Source of the DNA: Symsagittifera roscoffensis
Taxonomy: Eukaryota > Xenacoelomorpha > Acoela > Convolutidae
Assembly (NCBI RefSeq): GCF_963678635.1
Contig: NC_087062.1
Location: forward strand, 80,948,751-81,012,750
Length of the DNA stretch: 64,000 nucleotides
Reading direction: 5' to 3'
The stretch's first letter is position 1. Each line of letters begins with the position of its first letter. This document shows, piece by piece, positions 1-9,648 of this stretch. Made by a program: the position numbers and the translations under genes. The notes under the pieces were generated by a model. The model saw nothing but the letters and a program-made list of their open reading frames with translations, made no database searches and was not told the DNA's origin.

Positions 1-1
1 T

Positions 2-1045
2 ATGACGGAGTCAGGGTATAACCAGATACTGGTTATAATTGATCACTTCACAAAGCTGGCAGAGGCGGTGCCGTGTCAAACAGCTTCGGCAGAGGAGACT
101 TATGACCACTTGATAACCCATTGGATATCAAGGTATGGTTGTCCAATGACTTTTCAGTCAGACAACGGAAAGGCCTTTGTGGGGGACTGGACTAAGGAAT
201 TAATGAAGAGGTCACACATTGCTCAAGCACACTCAACGACTTACCATCCTCAGACCAAGGGACTGGTAGAGAGACAGAACAGAACGTTGGTGAACATGCT
301 GAGGGTATACTGCTCTAGATACATGACGGACTGGGATAAGTATCTGCCTCAAGTCGTAGGGGCATACAACAGTGTTCATGATGTTGACAGGCAAAGAGAG
401 AGAGCAATGCCCCTGACGTTCTTTTACCCGGAGTATGAAGGAAAGAGAACGTCGCCTCAAGCTTACGTGAAAGATGCGATCAGGAGACAGCAGGAAATAA
501 ACGAGCTATGCAGGAGGAACACTGCGCAGGCACAAATGAGACAGCGCAAGAAATATGATGAAAAAATATTACAGGCGAAGCCATATGAAGTGGGCCAGTA
601 TGTGTGGGTTTTCCAGAATGTGATACCACCCAAAGGGACGAAGAAACTACTCAAGAAATGGAGAGGACCATTCATGATAACTGAAGTAAATCAACAAAGA
701 CGGTTCTACCGCTTGAGTACGGGGCGAGCAGCACATTATGAGAACCTGATGCCTCATGTCCCATCCCCAGAGGACTGGTGTATACCAAAGGACATGGAGG
801 GACTCGAGTACCTACTGGTGGAACCAGCATGTGAAGTGAACGAAAGAGGCACCAGAGATAAAAATGATGGCAATGAGAACTTGAGTTTGGATGACAATGA
901 AAAAATAGATGCGGGTCTGAAGCGGAATCTTTTCTGGAAGAAGATTGGAACAATCTGGAGCAAAGTGAGGTGCCGAGGTGGACTGAACCAGATTTGTCAA
1001 TACCAGCGGCGACAAGGAGTGGCAATCGCAAACGCACAGGCATGA
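2..1045 (+). pseudogene. P1 integrase catalytic core and C-terminal region (partial)
   Basis: Integrase inserts the reverse-transcribed element into chromosomes using a D,D-35-E triad. The reading begins after the first catalytic Asp, which lies before the window. The second Asp is in F-Q-S-D-N-G (about residues 52-57) and the Glu in G-L-V-E-R-Q-N, 35 residues later. A downstream segment with Y-V-W-V-F-Q and K-K-W-R-G-P-F resembles the post-integrase domain of Ty3/gypsy Pol proteins. Near nucleotides 370-400 the segment between G-A-Y-N-S and P-L-T-F-F differs from and is shorter than M, a local deletion. The frame is lost near 950-1000, where the acidic linker continues in another frame. Confidence 0.9.
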
Positions 1046-1473
1046 GGTACAACAGGTATGGGGACGACTTTCTGATCGATAAGATACAACCTGATGACCT
1101 AGGCAAAGAACTAATAAGTGTGGGCGAGCTGACGGCAGATGGTGAATGGCAGATCATAGATGATAATGATCACTATCCACAGGAAGACTACTCGACGCCG
1201 GAGCGGGAGACGGATTTAGAACAGAGTGAGATAGAGAGGAGGGAGAATACGAACCTGAGGATATTAGAATGGATGCGCGATGTCAAGAACGAAAGCGAGG
1301 AAGGGCAGAGCATACAGCAAGTTGGCATATCAGCGGGGAAGTACATGAAAACAAAGGATCATCTTTTCGGCTGGACGTCAACAGACAGCCCGCTTGACAT
1401 TACGCCAGATAATTCAGACCCAGCATCATCGACGGGGACGTCGATAAATATTTTTGTCCGGGGAGTGGGGTAG
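970..1473 (+). pseudogene. P1 Pol linker between integrase and macrodomain
   Basis: Continuation of Pol after a frameshift. The segment aligns with the linker of P2 (about 49030-49550): both have R-T-G-M-R-Y-N-R-Y-G-D-D-F, then an acidic stretch with D-Y-S-T-P-E and E-R-R-E-N-T-N-L-R-I-L-E-W-M. It ends at F-V-R-G-V-G, whose codons contain the polypurine-like motif GTCCGGGGAGT (1456-1466). A one-base loss after the motif puts the next domain into a third frame. No known domain is recognised in the linker. Confidence 0.75.
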
Positions 1474-1493
1474 GACTTACCCACACCGAAAAT

Positions 1494-2051
1494 TTGATGA
1501 TAAAGAAACTCAGAGAAGTGAGAGAAAGGTGCGGACTAGAACTGGAAGGGGAGAAGGCCGAGCCTACCATAGGACGGAATTTCAAAACGAAGTTTGAAAT
1601 ACCAAACGAATACTCAGAAAATATCCTGATAACGGATAGTGACTTCATTCTGTCAGACAGGACTAGCGCAATCTGTATCACGGCGGACATGAGTTTCAAA
1701 TCAAGACTGGAAGCTGACTTCAAAAGAGAGTACCAGAACGTGGAGTTTCTGTTTAGACAGAGACCAGGACTGGGAGGAATGGCAGCGCTTCCACCATCAG
1801 TAGCACAAGTCCCGGGAAAATACCTGTGCTTCCTAGTGACGAGGGTCAATGACAGGAACACGATCGATCCCGAACACGTGATGTTGGCACTAACAAGACT
1901 ACGAGACTTCATGATTGAAAGAGGGATAACGGAGGTCTCAATGCCGGTGTATGACCCAAACAGGGGCAAATTGAGCCCAAGGGAATTGTACGCTATCCTA
2001 CACGTGGTCTTCGCAGAAACTGAGACAATGGTGCATCTTCACAAGAAATGA
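1494..2051 (+). pseudogene. P1 macrodomain at the C-terminus of Pol (TARG1/OARD1-like)
   Basis: This domain follows the integrase in all three element copies. The pattern is that of a macrodomain: a strand with I-C-I-T-A-D, the helix D-F-K-R-E-Y, the strand Y-L-C-F-L-V-T, a helix with L-A-L-T-R-L-R-D-F, then G-I-T-E-V-S-M-P-V-Y and a final helix and strand A-I-L-H-V-V-F-A-E-T. The order and spacing follow TARG1/OARD1, a protein that binds ADP-ribose and removes it from glutamate. By eye alignment the TARG1 catalytic Lys is Arg here, and the catalytic Asp position holds Gly, so binding rather than hydrolysis is more likely. Fold assignment is by motif reading only. The ORF is intact from 1494 but lost its fusion to Pol by frameshift. 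Confidence 0.72.
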
Positions 2052-2551
2052 TACTTGAGCATCGCCTGAGTCGGGTACCCGAGGGTCTCGAGTTGGGCAT
2101 GAGAGAAGAATCTCGAGTTAGGTGTGGGGGGTACAAAACAGGTAAAGAATCTTAGAGCTGATTGGCATGACAATAAATATTTTAAATGATTGATGGTGCT
2201 AAAACATAAAATGAATCTGCATGTTTTTAGAAAATTTCCAATTGAACTATTTTAATAGGACGAAAAGGAAAGGGTTTTAACTATAGTAGTAAAGGGGGTT
2301 TTTAGGTTAGGAACACAGCCTGTCGGTCTAAAAATTGGGTGTTATTTTCAGATTGATTTGGTAAAGTCAAATTGACTACCCAACTGTATTCAATTGAAGA
2401 AAGAGAACGCAAATTGAACGACACCTCAAGAAGCAAGCTCAAATTGCTAAAGTAAACTTAAGTTGCTATGGTAAACTCAAGTTGCTAATACTCAAGTTGC
2501 TCAGGTAAAACTCAAGTTGCTAATACGCAAGATCACTTGGAAATCACGGAA
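2052..2551 (+). promoter_or_regulatory. P1 gap between pol and the large second ORF, with splice acceptor
   Basis: No coding sequence. The motif TTATTTTCAG ends at 2351, 200 nt before the second-ORF ATG (2552). P2 has the same kind of site at the equivalent place (AG at 50431-50432, 213 nt before its ATG), which suggests that the second ORF is translated from a spliced subgenomic RNA, as in env-bearing elements. The stretch 2450-2530 carries several copies of CTCAAGTTGCT. Both are direct observations; the splicing role is inferred. Confidence 0.55.
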
Positions 2552-3609
2552 ATGGCAGATCGATTCTGGAAGTCCATGCCATCGGCTTTGAAAAAACCCA
2601 CACTTGACGAATTGTACAGACGTCTGAGGGACCTGGATTATACTCAAGTGTACGAGAGAATGACAGTGATGTTGAATGTCATCCTCCAGTTGGAGGAACA
2701 GGGCGAGTGTCGGGAGTCTGCGACAGAAGCGGTTTTGATGGTAGCTACACCACTGATGGAATATCCAATCAAGAGCAAACCAGGTGGCTGTCCTGGAACG
2801 TGGATGGAGCAAAAAGGGGGTTCGATTTGGCAAGGAACCCTGGCTTGAGTAACAATACTGAGTATGGTGCAGGGGAGTTCCCACTGCCGGTCAAACCATC
2901 AGTCAGATCCACGGGCCAGAGCACGAGCAAGACACCATTGATGTCACGGGCTCAGCAAACGGGGGATGCGTATCCGGACGTCAATATCATGAAGAGAGAG
3001 CTTGAGAGGACTCAGCGGGAGAGGAACAAGGCGAACCTCGACCGGGATCAAGCGGTGCTCGAGAGAGATCAGGCAAAACTTGAGAGGGATCAAGCGCGGA
3101 GGGAACTGGACATGTTAAGAGCTGAACAGCTACAGGCAGAAAGGGTGCGAGAGAATGCCGCGAATTGCGAGCAGCTGAAGTCGGAGCTTGAAAGGATCCA
3201 GCAACGACAACGCGAGCTCGACATGCAGAAAGGGATTAGGCCCAAAGAGCGGGTGGTGACCGGCTCAAGACCAGAGTCACGTATGGAGGTGGATGAAGCT
3301 CCTAGGTCGAAGGGACGATTTAACCTCGATCGCGCGGCTCAAGAACATATGAACGAAGGGTTGGAGATGTGGATACCGTCTGAATCAGCGTCCTCCCTAC
3401 GTGGTCTAGAGACACAAGTAATACGCCCGTTGATGGACGTCGCGCTGCCTGGATATACACCAAGTTCGACCCCGGGTAGTAGTCAGGTGAGTGGTAGCTC
3501 GTCACGACTGAAAGAGTTTCACGAGCGGCTACAGCTAAGGAGTCGCGAGAGTCCAGCAAGAGTGGACTTACCCTCGACCTGGGGGAGCAACCTGTCAGGA
3601 GTGTGGTAA
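2552..3609 (+). pseudogene. P1 large ORF, N-terminal and coiled-coil part
   Basis: Start chosen at the ATG of M-A-D-R-F-W-K-S-M-P, which is identical in P2 (50645). The first part (to about 2740) is in one frame and the rest (from about 2745) in another, a frameshift relative to P2. Residues of the second part form a coiled coil built on a seven-residue repeat of the type L-E-R-D-Q-A-x. The underlying DNA at about 3040-3105 is a short tandem repeat with a 21-bp period. A Ser/Pro-rich stretch follows, then the SGNH domain. No catalytic role is expected for this part; oligomerisation by the coiled coil is likely. Confidence 0.8.
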
Positions 3610-4901
3610 TCTCGAGTTACAAGAAGAATACGGAAGGTAGATACCACAGGCACAATCGGATGGACTGGAGCACGGCGCAGAGAGACAGGAGAGATTGCTT
3701 CCATGACGCGGCTTGGGTTGAATACCTCACGCAGCCACGTGTGCCCGAGGGGGCGGTCCACCTGATCATAGGGGACAGCTTGTTGCGGGTGCTGATCCGG
3801 ATCCAGTCCCATTGGCAAACGGGGATCTTGAGCTTCGCTAGCGACACTTGAGATGCTAGGGATGGCAAGAGTATACACGGTGACTCTGATGGTCGGGACG
3901 AATGACGTGTCCAGGGGGAAGCAAGGAAGGTGACGAGGCTGCACGACAAGATGAGCTGCATTCTCGAGGAATTGCTGATTCAAATGGATCCGGCCATTCT
4001 TACGGTGTGCACCATCCCTTACAACATGAAAGCGGATCAACATGCAATGGAGATGAACACAAAATTGCGAAACCTGAACGAAATAATCAGGCTGATACAC
4101 CAAAGAAGCGTCCTCCCCGTTGGGCTGTTGGACGTGGCCGAGCAAATGGAGCTATCTGCTTTCCCTGACGATGCATCCTCGGATGGGATTCACTTTGATA
4201 GGCCCGGAGGGGTGGAGTGGTTGAATGACGTCTTTCAAAGGCACATAAGAGCATTGGAGGCAGAATTGCTAGAGACGGCACAGGTCACATTCGGACCACC
4301 CCCAGATCCACCCTTCTTCAACCCGAGGGCTTTGTCCAGTCGCTTTGGTGCGATGGCCGATTCTAGAGACAGTTCGAGGAGCAGCCGGACCAAGTTGCCG
4401 GGCGCCGCGCCCATGGAGGCTGATGAGGCAATGTCATCAACTCCTCAGGGATCGAGAATATCCTCGGTGGTGGTGGCGGAGAAGAAGAAGCCGGAGAGGC
4501 CAGCGGAGACCAGCAGGTCGAAATATGTGGAGAAGGTCAAGGAGCTGGACTTGGAAGACCTGGAATGCAGGCTGGAGTTAGCGAAAGCTTTGGGTCTTGA
4601 GCGGGTGTCGCACGGAGACTTGGGTAGACACCAGTGCGTGGACTGGCTGAAGGCTCACGAGACACACTTCTCGAGAGCGAAAATGATGGAGATGGCGGAT
4701 CTGACTGGGATTCCCACAAAATCAGTGATGGGACCTATTAACTACAGATCTCTCAAGTCATTAGGGAGTCCGGGAGTCGTGGTGGAGCCTCCCAAAAACC
4801 GAACCAGCATTGCCAGGATTAGGGTGGCCACTCCAGCACAATTGAGGGTGGCGGACAAGCTGATGGATCCGAGAGAAATGGAATTACCAGACGCCGCGTA
4901 A
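3603..4901 (+). pseudogene. P1 SGNH/GDSL hydrolase domain of the large ORF (broken)
   Basis: The domain carries block I H-L-I-I-G-D-S-L-L (nucleophile Ser, near 3777), and, after a break, block V D-G-I-H-F-D (catalytic His near 4190). A deletion and frameshift at about 3836-3855 remove the sequence matching block II, relative to P2, and change the frame. The G-T-N-D block III is still readable at about 3898 but out of frame with the rest. A second change near 3920 restores the frame at 3930. The C-terminal portion runs to a TAA at 4899-4901 where P2 has a Tyr codon. SGNH hydrolases are esterases or lipases acting on acyl or acetyl esters; this copy would not make an intact enzyme. Confidence 0.82.
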
Positions 4902-5180
4902 GAAGGTACGAGATTAGCCAACGACCCCAGATACGGGAAACCCTGCGGGAATACGCATCTGGCCAAAACCTTGGCAGTTTATGACAGGGCAGACCCAGCC
5001 GCAGCGAGGGTGGTCATCGTGGCGGGATCAGACTTTGAGGGAACGTCTCCCAAATTGTTTTGGCCGGAAACTCTGATATATTCATTGCCGGGAGCGGAGC
5101 TAAGCCAGATGTTAACCCTGGTGGTGGCAATAAATTCGGAGATGCCTTGCGAGCCTGAGCTACTGCTGTTTGCAGGGATG
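4902..5180 (+). pseudogene. P1 large ORF, second Rossmann-like segment, cut by element M
   Basis: In frame with the preceding part after the stop. It contains V-V-I-V-A-G-S-D-F-E-G, F-W-P-E-T-L-I-Y and L-L-L-F-A-G-M, which in P2 continues into N-D-H-L-H. The G-S-D and G-x-N-D-H elements recall blocks I and III of SGNH proteins, so it may be a second, degenerate SGNH-like fold; this is only a suggestion. The reading stops abruptly at 5180 at the left LTR of M, and the rest of the same protein starts at 31031. Confidence 0.75.
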
Positions 5181-6063
5181 TGTAACATTCGCCCAAATAC
5201 TACACAGCGACGGAGCGTAGAAAAAGTACCTATTAACGACTGGCAGGCGTCAGTTACCTTAATCCTACTCGTTTTTCACCGTCTCGACCTTGCCAGTTGA
5301 TTTTCTGGTCTGTTTAGGGCTAAAAAAAAGTTACTATTTTTAGGCCATCAGTCAAACGACTTTTGATCAGCTTTCGTTTACATGCGATCACAACCACATA
5401 GCTGAGTCTCGGATCCTCAGACTACGTGATTGTCATTAAAAACACGGCTCGAACAACCTATTTTAATATGTTTTTGTGTGACAGTTCTATATTAAATCCA
5501 TTGGAGATGGATTGACCCTTTCCTCTTTCTAGCTACTCATGTTCTAAAATATCAAGTCACACCGGTGTTAATTTAAAGTTTCACGACATCCAAGTAGCTA
5601 TACAGTCAGTTTTATATAGTCCCTTCACATAAGACAGTCTCTGGGGGACCAAGCCTCCGCTCCCGTGATATTCCTGCGATAACGCTCTTATCTCTTCTAA
5701 TTTGTGTCCCGGTAGGGTTCTGTGGAATATTCCTTCCCCACTGAAGCTTCCTTCTCCACTAATATCCGCTGACAAGTGTCTTATCGTGCGTTGTTGCCAC
5801 GATAAGAGGCTTCGTACTTTCCGTCTCTTGTACGACTGTTTTTCACAATATTTGTCGTTGTTCTGATTTTCTCAGCTTTTTCGGTCAAAATGGCCGTTTT
5901 TCGTATTTCTGAGAAATATCAACTTGAAAATCGAAATTTTAAAAATAGAAAATTTCGGAATACTCTGACCCTCCTTTGCAATACTTTTTCGTTAATAAGG
6001 CCTTTATTCGTTCTTTTTCATGTCCCCGGAAGGTTGCGCTGTGCCATCTGGCAGAATGGCACA
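5181..6063 (-). repeat. M 3' LTR
   Basis: Near-identical copy of 30146-31030 (about 98% by eye). The end next to the internal region carries an 8-bp inverted repeat, TGTGCCAT (6040-6047) with ATGGCACA (6056-6063), so the LTR starts with a potential hairpin when read on the minus strand. A TATATAAA-like box lies at 5611-5620, read on the minus strand. Confidence 0.95.
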
Positions 6064-6075
6064 TACTCCCCGGAC
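6064..6075 (-). promoter_or_regulatory. M 3' polypurine tract
   Basis: On the minus strand the sequence GTCCGGGGAGTA abuts the LTR start TGTGCCA. The same 12 bases precede the 3' LTR in P1 (37381-37392) and P2 (59925-59936), which fixes the LTR boundary in all copies. Plus-strand DNA synthesis would be primed here. It is less purely purine than a typical PPT. Confidence 0.85.
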
Positions 6076-6809
6076 AGTCCCCATCATTGTCCCTATTGAT
6101 CGCATAACACCGGGTTATCGTCGAGTAGTGTTCCAGTTTTCTGTTATCAATCTTACAAATCGCATAAGAAAATGAAATTTATCTACTCCACCTCAACTCA
6201 CTACGTGTTCACAAATGGCATCGTACTACATCTCACTGCCTTTCAACATTTTCACAAAATTTGCACCATGAGAAGTGTCCTAGATAAAATTTCTTTTCTG
6301 ACTCCTTACGTCGTCTTGCCATAAAATTTCTTTTCGCTCTTTGTGATTAAAAAGTGGGACGTGGCACGGCCACGCACCCGTTAAAATTAACTTAACGTCA
6401 CTCACTAAGTATAATCAGTTATTTATGCGGTCCTTTCAAAATTGAAACCAAGAAACTCTGTGGCTAGGAAAGTTATTGAGTTACCCACCCTTCTCGAGCG
6501 AGTTTACTCAATCTTACCATGTCGCCACACAGTGAAATTGTGTCTTACACAGGTTAAAAACTTCAATCGTGTTCAAATAGGTAAATATACTCACCTATGT
6601 TCTATATATACATACATAAATAGTCATAACTAAAATTTCTTTTTCAACAATTTAACAATTGTAACAATTTTCAAAGTTTTGTTTGACCAAACTAAATCAA
6701 AACAAAAAGTTTCACAAGTTCAATAATCAAAACTTGGTTGATTGGTTTAAGTTTTAGCACACAAAGACAATCAAGTTTTCTCTCCTTCTTTTCTCTTCTT
6801 TGTTTATCT
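6076..6809 (-). other. M 3' untranslated region
   Basis: AT-rich sequence between the end of the large ORF and the PPT. No convincing ORF or domain was seen. It includes a run around 6630-6700 with repeated AACAATTT and CAAAACTT-like words. Confidence 0.6.
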
Positions 6810-8069
6810 TCATTCCATCACTTCTCCATCTTGATCTTCAGCTTCGCTGTCTTCCAATACTTTCTCCAGCATGTCCATCGAGTTGCGGGCCGTGCCCCAA
6901 CTCTCCTGTTCCAACAGCCTCGGTTTGCAACAAGGTAGCAAGTCAACATTAATATTTTGCTCCCGGTTCCTGCAAAAGCTGTTGTGAAGACATAGGCTCA
7001 CGTTTCGTTCTAGGTCAGCTCTTAAGACCTCTTTCTTCTCATCTTCAGTTACACAAGGCGCTCCAGCTACTCGCTTCACCGCCGTGGTGACCGCGTTTCT
7101 GTGCGTCAGGAATGCTCTCTTATAGGCTCTTGGTCCTATATCTAGCTAGAAAGATTGATAGGCTTCCGTGTTCCTCGACATGTGACGCTTCGCGCGTTCA
7201 TACATCCATGATGTCATCACTGCACGGAACCAAGGCATCAATCTCTGCCTTGACCATATTCTTTCAATGGCTTTAGGTATTCTCAGAACCTTGCAGATGG
7301 TTCTGAAAAGATCCAATTCACGACTCATCTTCACGTTGCTCAGCTGCTCAGGAGTCGGCACGGCCGTCTCCTGCTCACTTGTGTCCGCGTTAGCCTCCAG
7401 CCATCTCACTGCCAGCATGGCACTAACCACCAGGATTGACACCTGTTGATTCTGATCGGGCAACCCCGTAGAGTATAACTCCTCCACGTCCCATACTAGC
7501 ATCAGATTCTCGCGTTTGGGGTACCACAACGTCTGCGCCAAGCAGTGGCAAGGATACTCCCCATGGGTTCTCACTATGTTCCTTCGGGTCCGATATCCTG
7601 AGGCTCCCAGCAACGGTTCCACCTCCATCAGAATTCTGTGTAAGCCGTCTTTCTCTTCTATGGTGGGGAATTCAGTGGGTAACGCTCCACTCGCTTTCTG
7701 TTTCTGGAACTCACTCACATTGCCTTCGTTTAATCTCAGAAACTCTTCACCCACTACGTCTTGCAATTCGCCTTCAGATCTCTTCGGGACTGCCCGAAAG
7801 ATCTTTGCCAACAAATCATATGACCTCTCCGACATTCTGGCCAACCTCACGCACTTTGGCACAGAGAAAAGTTGGTCAATCAACACCTGATGTGTCCTTG
7901 CATCCATCACCACCATGTGTGTAGGATATCTACTACTGCAATATGGTGCGGAGCCTGAACCCACCAGATACTTTGAACCAGTCGGTTTATGATAGGCCTC
8001 ACTATCTTTCAGATTCATCTCGTTCTCCAGAGCTTCTCTCCAGCCTCCGATCTTCTGCTCCGTTTGCAA
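6810..8069 (-). pseudogene. M large ORF, C-terminal segment
   Basis: Two open stretches, 8069-7146 and then to 6810, are separated by a TAG at 7146-7148 and sequence in the same frame. They align over their whole length with the C-terminus of P2 (about 58250-59509): shared features are F-S-V-P-K-C-V-R-x-A-R, H-G-E-x-P-C-H-C-L-A-Q-T, I-W-S-R-x-R, P-W-F-R-A, L-T-H-R-N-A and S-L-x-L-H-N-S-F-C. The Cys/His cluster in H-G-E-x-P-C-H-C might bind metal. The tail is acidic. Function unknown; no named family was recognised. Confidence 0.72.
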
Positions 8070-8644
8070 TGCTCCAGGGATACTTCCACGCTGAGGGACG
8101 TCACTAGCTCAAGCGATTCTATCGAACTCGTCATGCTACAAAATCCCAAGGCTGTGATCAAATTTACATCCGTCACCCCAGGACAGTCCGCGACCAACTC
8201 CATACCACTCTTATCCGACATGCTCAATCTTCCGTACAATCGTGCCAGTTGCCGATGCTGCTGGCTCAGCGTAACCAGGCAGTGTCCCAGGTTACAAACA
8301 TGTCCTTCCATCCCACTATGTTGAGCCAAGCATGTGCCTTGCTTCAACCAATTTCTCAATGGACCTTCCTCGGACAGCTCCGTGGATGGGTTGCTCTTCC
8401 GCTTCGTCAATCTCATGGCCAGCGGATGATGTATCATGGCCATATCATGCAAACTCGCGTCATCATCTAGGTCTAACGTGATATCCGCCGTCATGTCCCA
8501 GATTAAACCGGCGTTAGGATGAGGACACCAAGAAGGCTTCATGAGTTCCCACATCGTTACTAGACTGGTTTTCAAGGGACCGTCCCAAGAACCACAATCA
8601 AAACTCACTTGCCCCTTTAGCTCGGGAACCGAGGGTTCGACCAC
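8015..8644 (-). pseudogene. M large ORF, segment with Cys-rich motif
   Basis: Starts directly after an in-frame TGA (8645-8647) and overlaps the next segment in another frame, so both ends are mutational breaks. P-S-W-C-P-H-P-N-A-G-L-I matches P-S-W-C-P-H-P-H-A-S-L-I in P1 and P2. A Cys-containing stretch (G-T-C-L ... H-V-C-N ... H-C-L) corresponds to the C-L-D-S-T-C-G-N-G cluster of P2. G-F-C-S-M-T-S-S-I-E-S-L-E corresponds to G-F-F-S-R-M-C-S-L-Q-S-L-E. No family recognised. Confidence 0.68.
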
Positions 8645-9115
8645 TCATTCTTCCAAGATAACTCCCAGCTTGGGTTGTTCCACCATCAGCATTCCAGTTT
8701 CTTTAATACGTTCAACCCAGAAATTGAGTACTATGACTTGCTCATAGTCGAAGTATGCTTCCCTGGCTTCTTCATTCACGAAGGGATTATACGCCATCCC
8801 CGGTATGCCAGACCAATATTGGAACGACTTCAGTTTCCCTAGTGTTGCAAACTCTTTTTGTCCTTTGACTGCTTCAATGAACTCCCGGCTCACTTTCAAT
8901 TCTTTGTTGGAATATCTTCTCACTTCTTCCAACTTGCGATAGCTCTCCATGTCATTCGACTCCTTGCTTGGCACAGTCAACGGCATGTCCTGATATAGTT
9001 CCAGGAGTGCCCTAAGGAAGTTCCTTTCGCAATCAACTCCCTTTTGCCGAATGATCTTTATACATTCTCCCAAAACAGGAGGGGTATACGATCCACCACG
9101 AACCTGACAAAGCAA
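8645..9115 (-). pseudogene. M large ORF, middle-late segment
   Basis: Open between a frameshift near 9100 and the TGA at 8645. It aligns with P2 at about 57240-57640, sharing the order R-N-F/V-S-T then L-x-E-V-R-R-F/Y, Y-x-S-G-x-x-G-M/I-A-Y-N-P-F and L-G-x-I-L-E. Unknown function; it is part of the same polyprotein as its neighbours. Confidence 0.65.
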
Positions 9116-9648
9116 AGGGCATCCTTACGCTTAGCCCATGCTATCGCAGAATCGTCTTTTGAAATCAACGCTCGCAGAGCTTCCATCAACTCCAGCTCTT
9201 GTTCACGTGATTTCGAATCATTACTGGCTTCATACTCCGCCCTCTTGATGCCCATCAAGCACCAAGCCAACCGTACTTGCAGATCAGTTCTCACGCAAGG
9301 ATGAGCCAGGTATGCCGCCACCGTAGCAGGTGCATGCATCGCCTCGTCAAAGTATCTCTGGAGGGCCGCCCTCCAGGAGATTTCTAGTAATTTTTCCAAT
9401 CCAATTTCGTTCGCTTCAGAGGACCTTACCGTGCCGTATTCTTTTCGATTTAAGTTTGAATTCTCCGTGAGCTCTTTCAGATATTCCCGCATGGCTCGCT
9501 TCTCGCTCCAAGCCATCAAGTGCCCTCTCGCGGAGTTTCTCGCTTTCAACATCTCCACGTAACCTCCTGCTGGATCTCCCATGTGGACCGATTCCGGCAC
9601 AGTGACTCGACTGTACTTGACCACGTCGAGTTGTCCTTCCAGCTTCAT
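9058..9648 (-). pseudogene. M large ORF, helical middle segment
   Basis: Begins at an ATG that overlaps the previous stop as ATGA (9645-9648), a one-base frame change relative to the upstream segment, and ends by frameshift near 9100. It aligns with P2 from about 56630: A-L-Q-R-Y-F-D-E-A-M-H corresponds to N-L-L-K-D-H-F-E-E-A-M-R, and A-x-A-R-R-K-D-A-x-C-F-x-R-W/F is shared. Predicted mostly helical. No known domain. The ATGA overlap could be a translational coupling site but is more simply a mutation. Confidence 0.62.

Larger units (their letters stand above)
1..5180 (+). mobile_element. P1, left half of a giant Ty3/gypsy-like LTR retrotransposon
   Basis: The window opens inside the integrase of this element and continues through a macrodomain, a non-coding gap and the first part of the large second ORF. 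It stops at 5180, where the LTR of element M begins. The reading resumes at 31031: the interrupted protein motif (A-G-M followed by N-D-H) is continuous in the uninterrupted sister copy P2 at about 53314-53330. The 5' LTR, leader, gag, protease and RT of P1 lie outside the window. Several stops and frameshifts show this copy is decayed. Confidence 0.93.

Noticed and set aside
5581-5775. 64-codon ORF in both M LTRs (also 30548-30742)
   Set aside because: Lies in LTR sequence, uses the minus strand like M but shows no domain; likely chance.
9645-9648. ATGA overlap as stop-restart coupling in M
   Set aside because: M carries many other frameshifts and stops, so a mutation is more likely.
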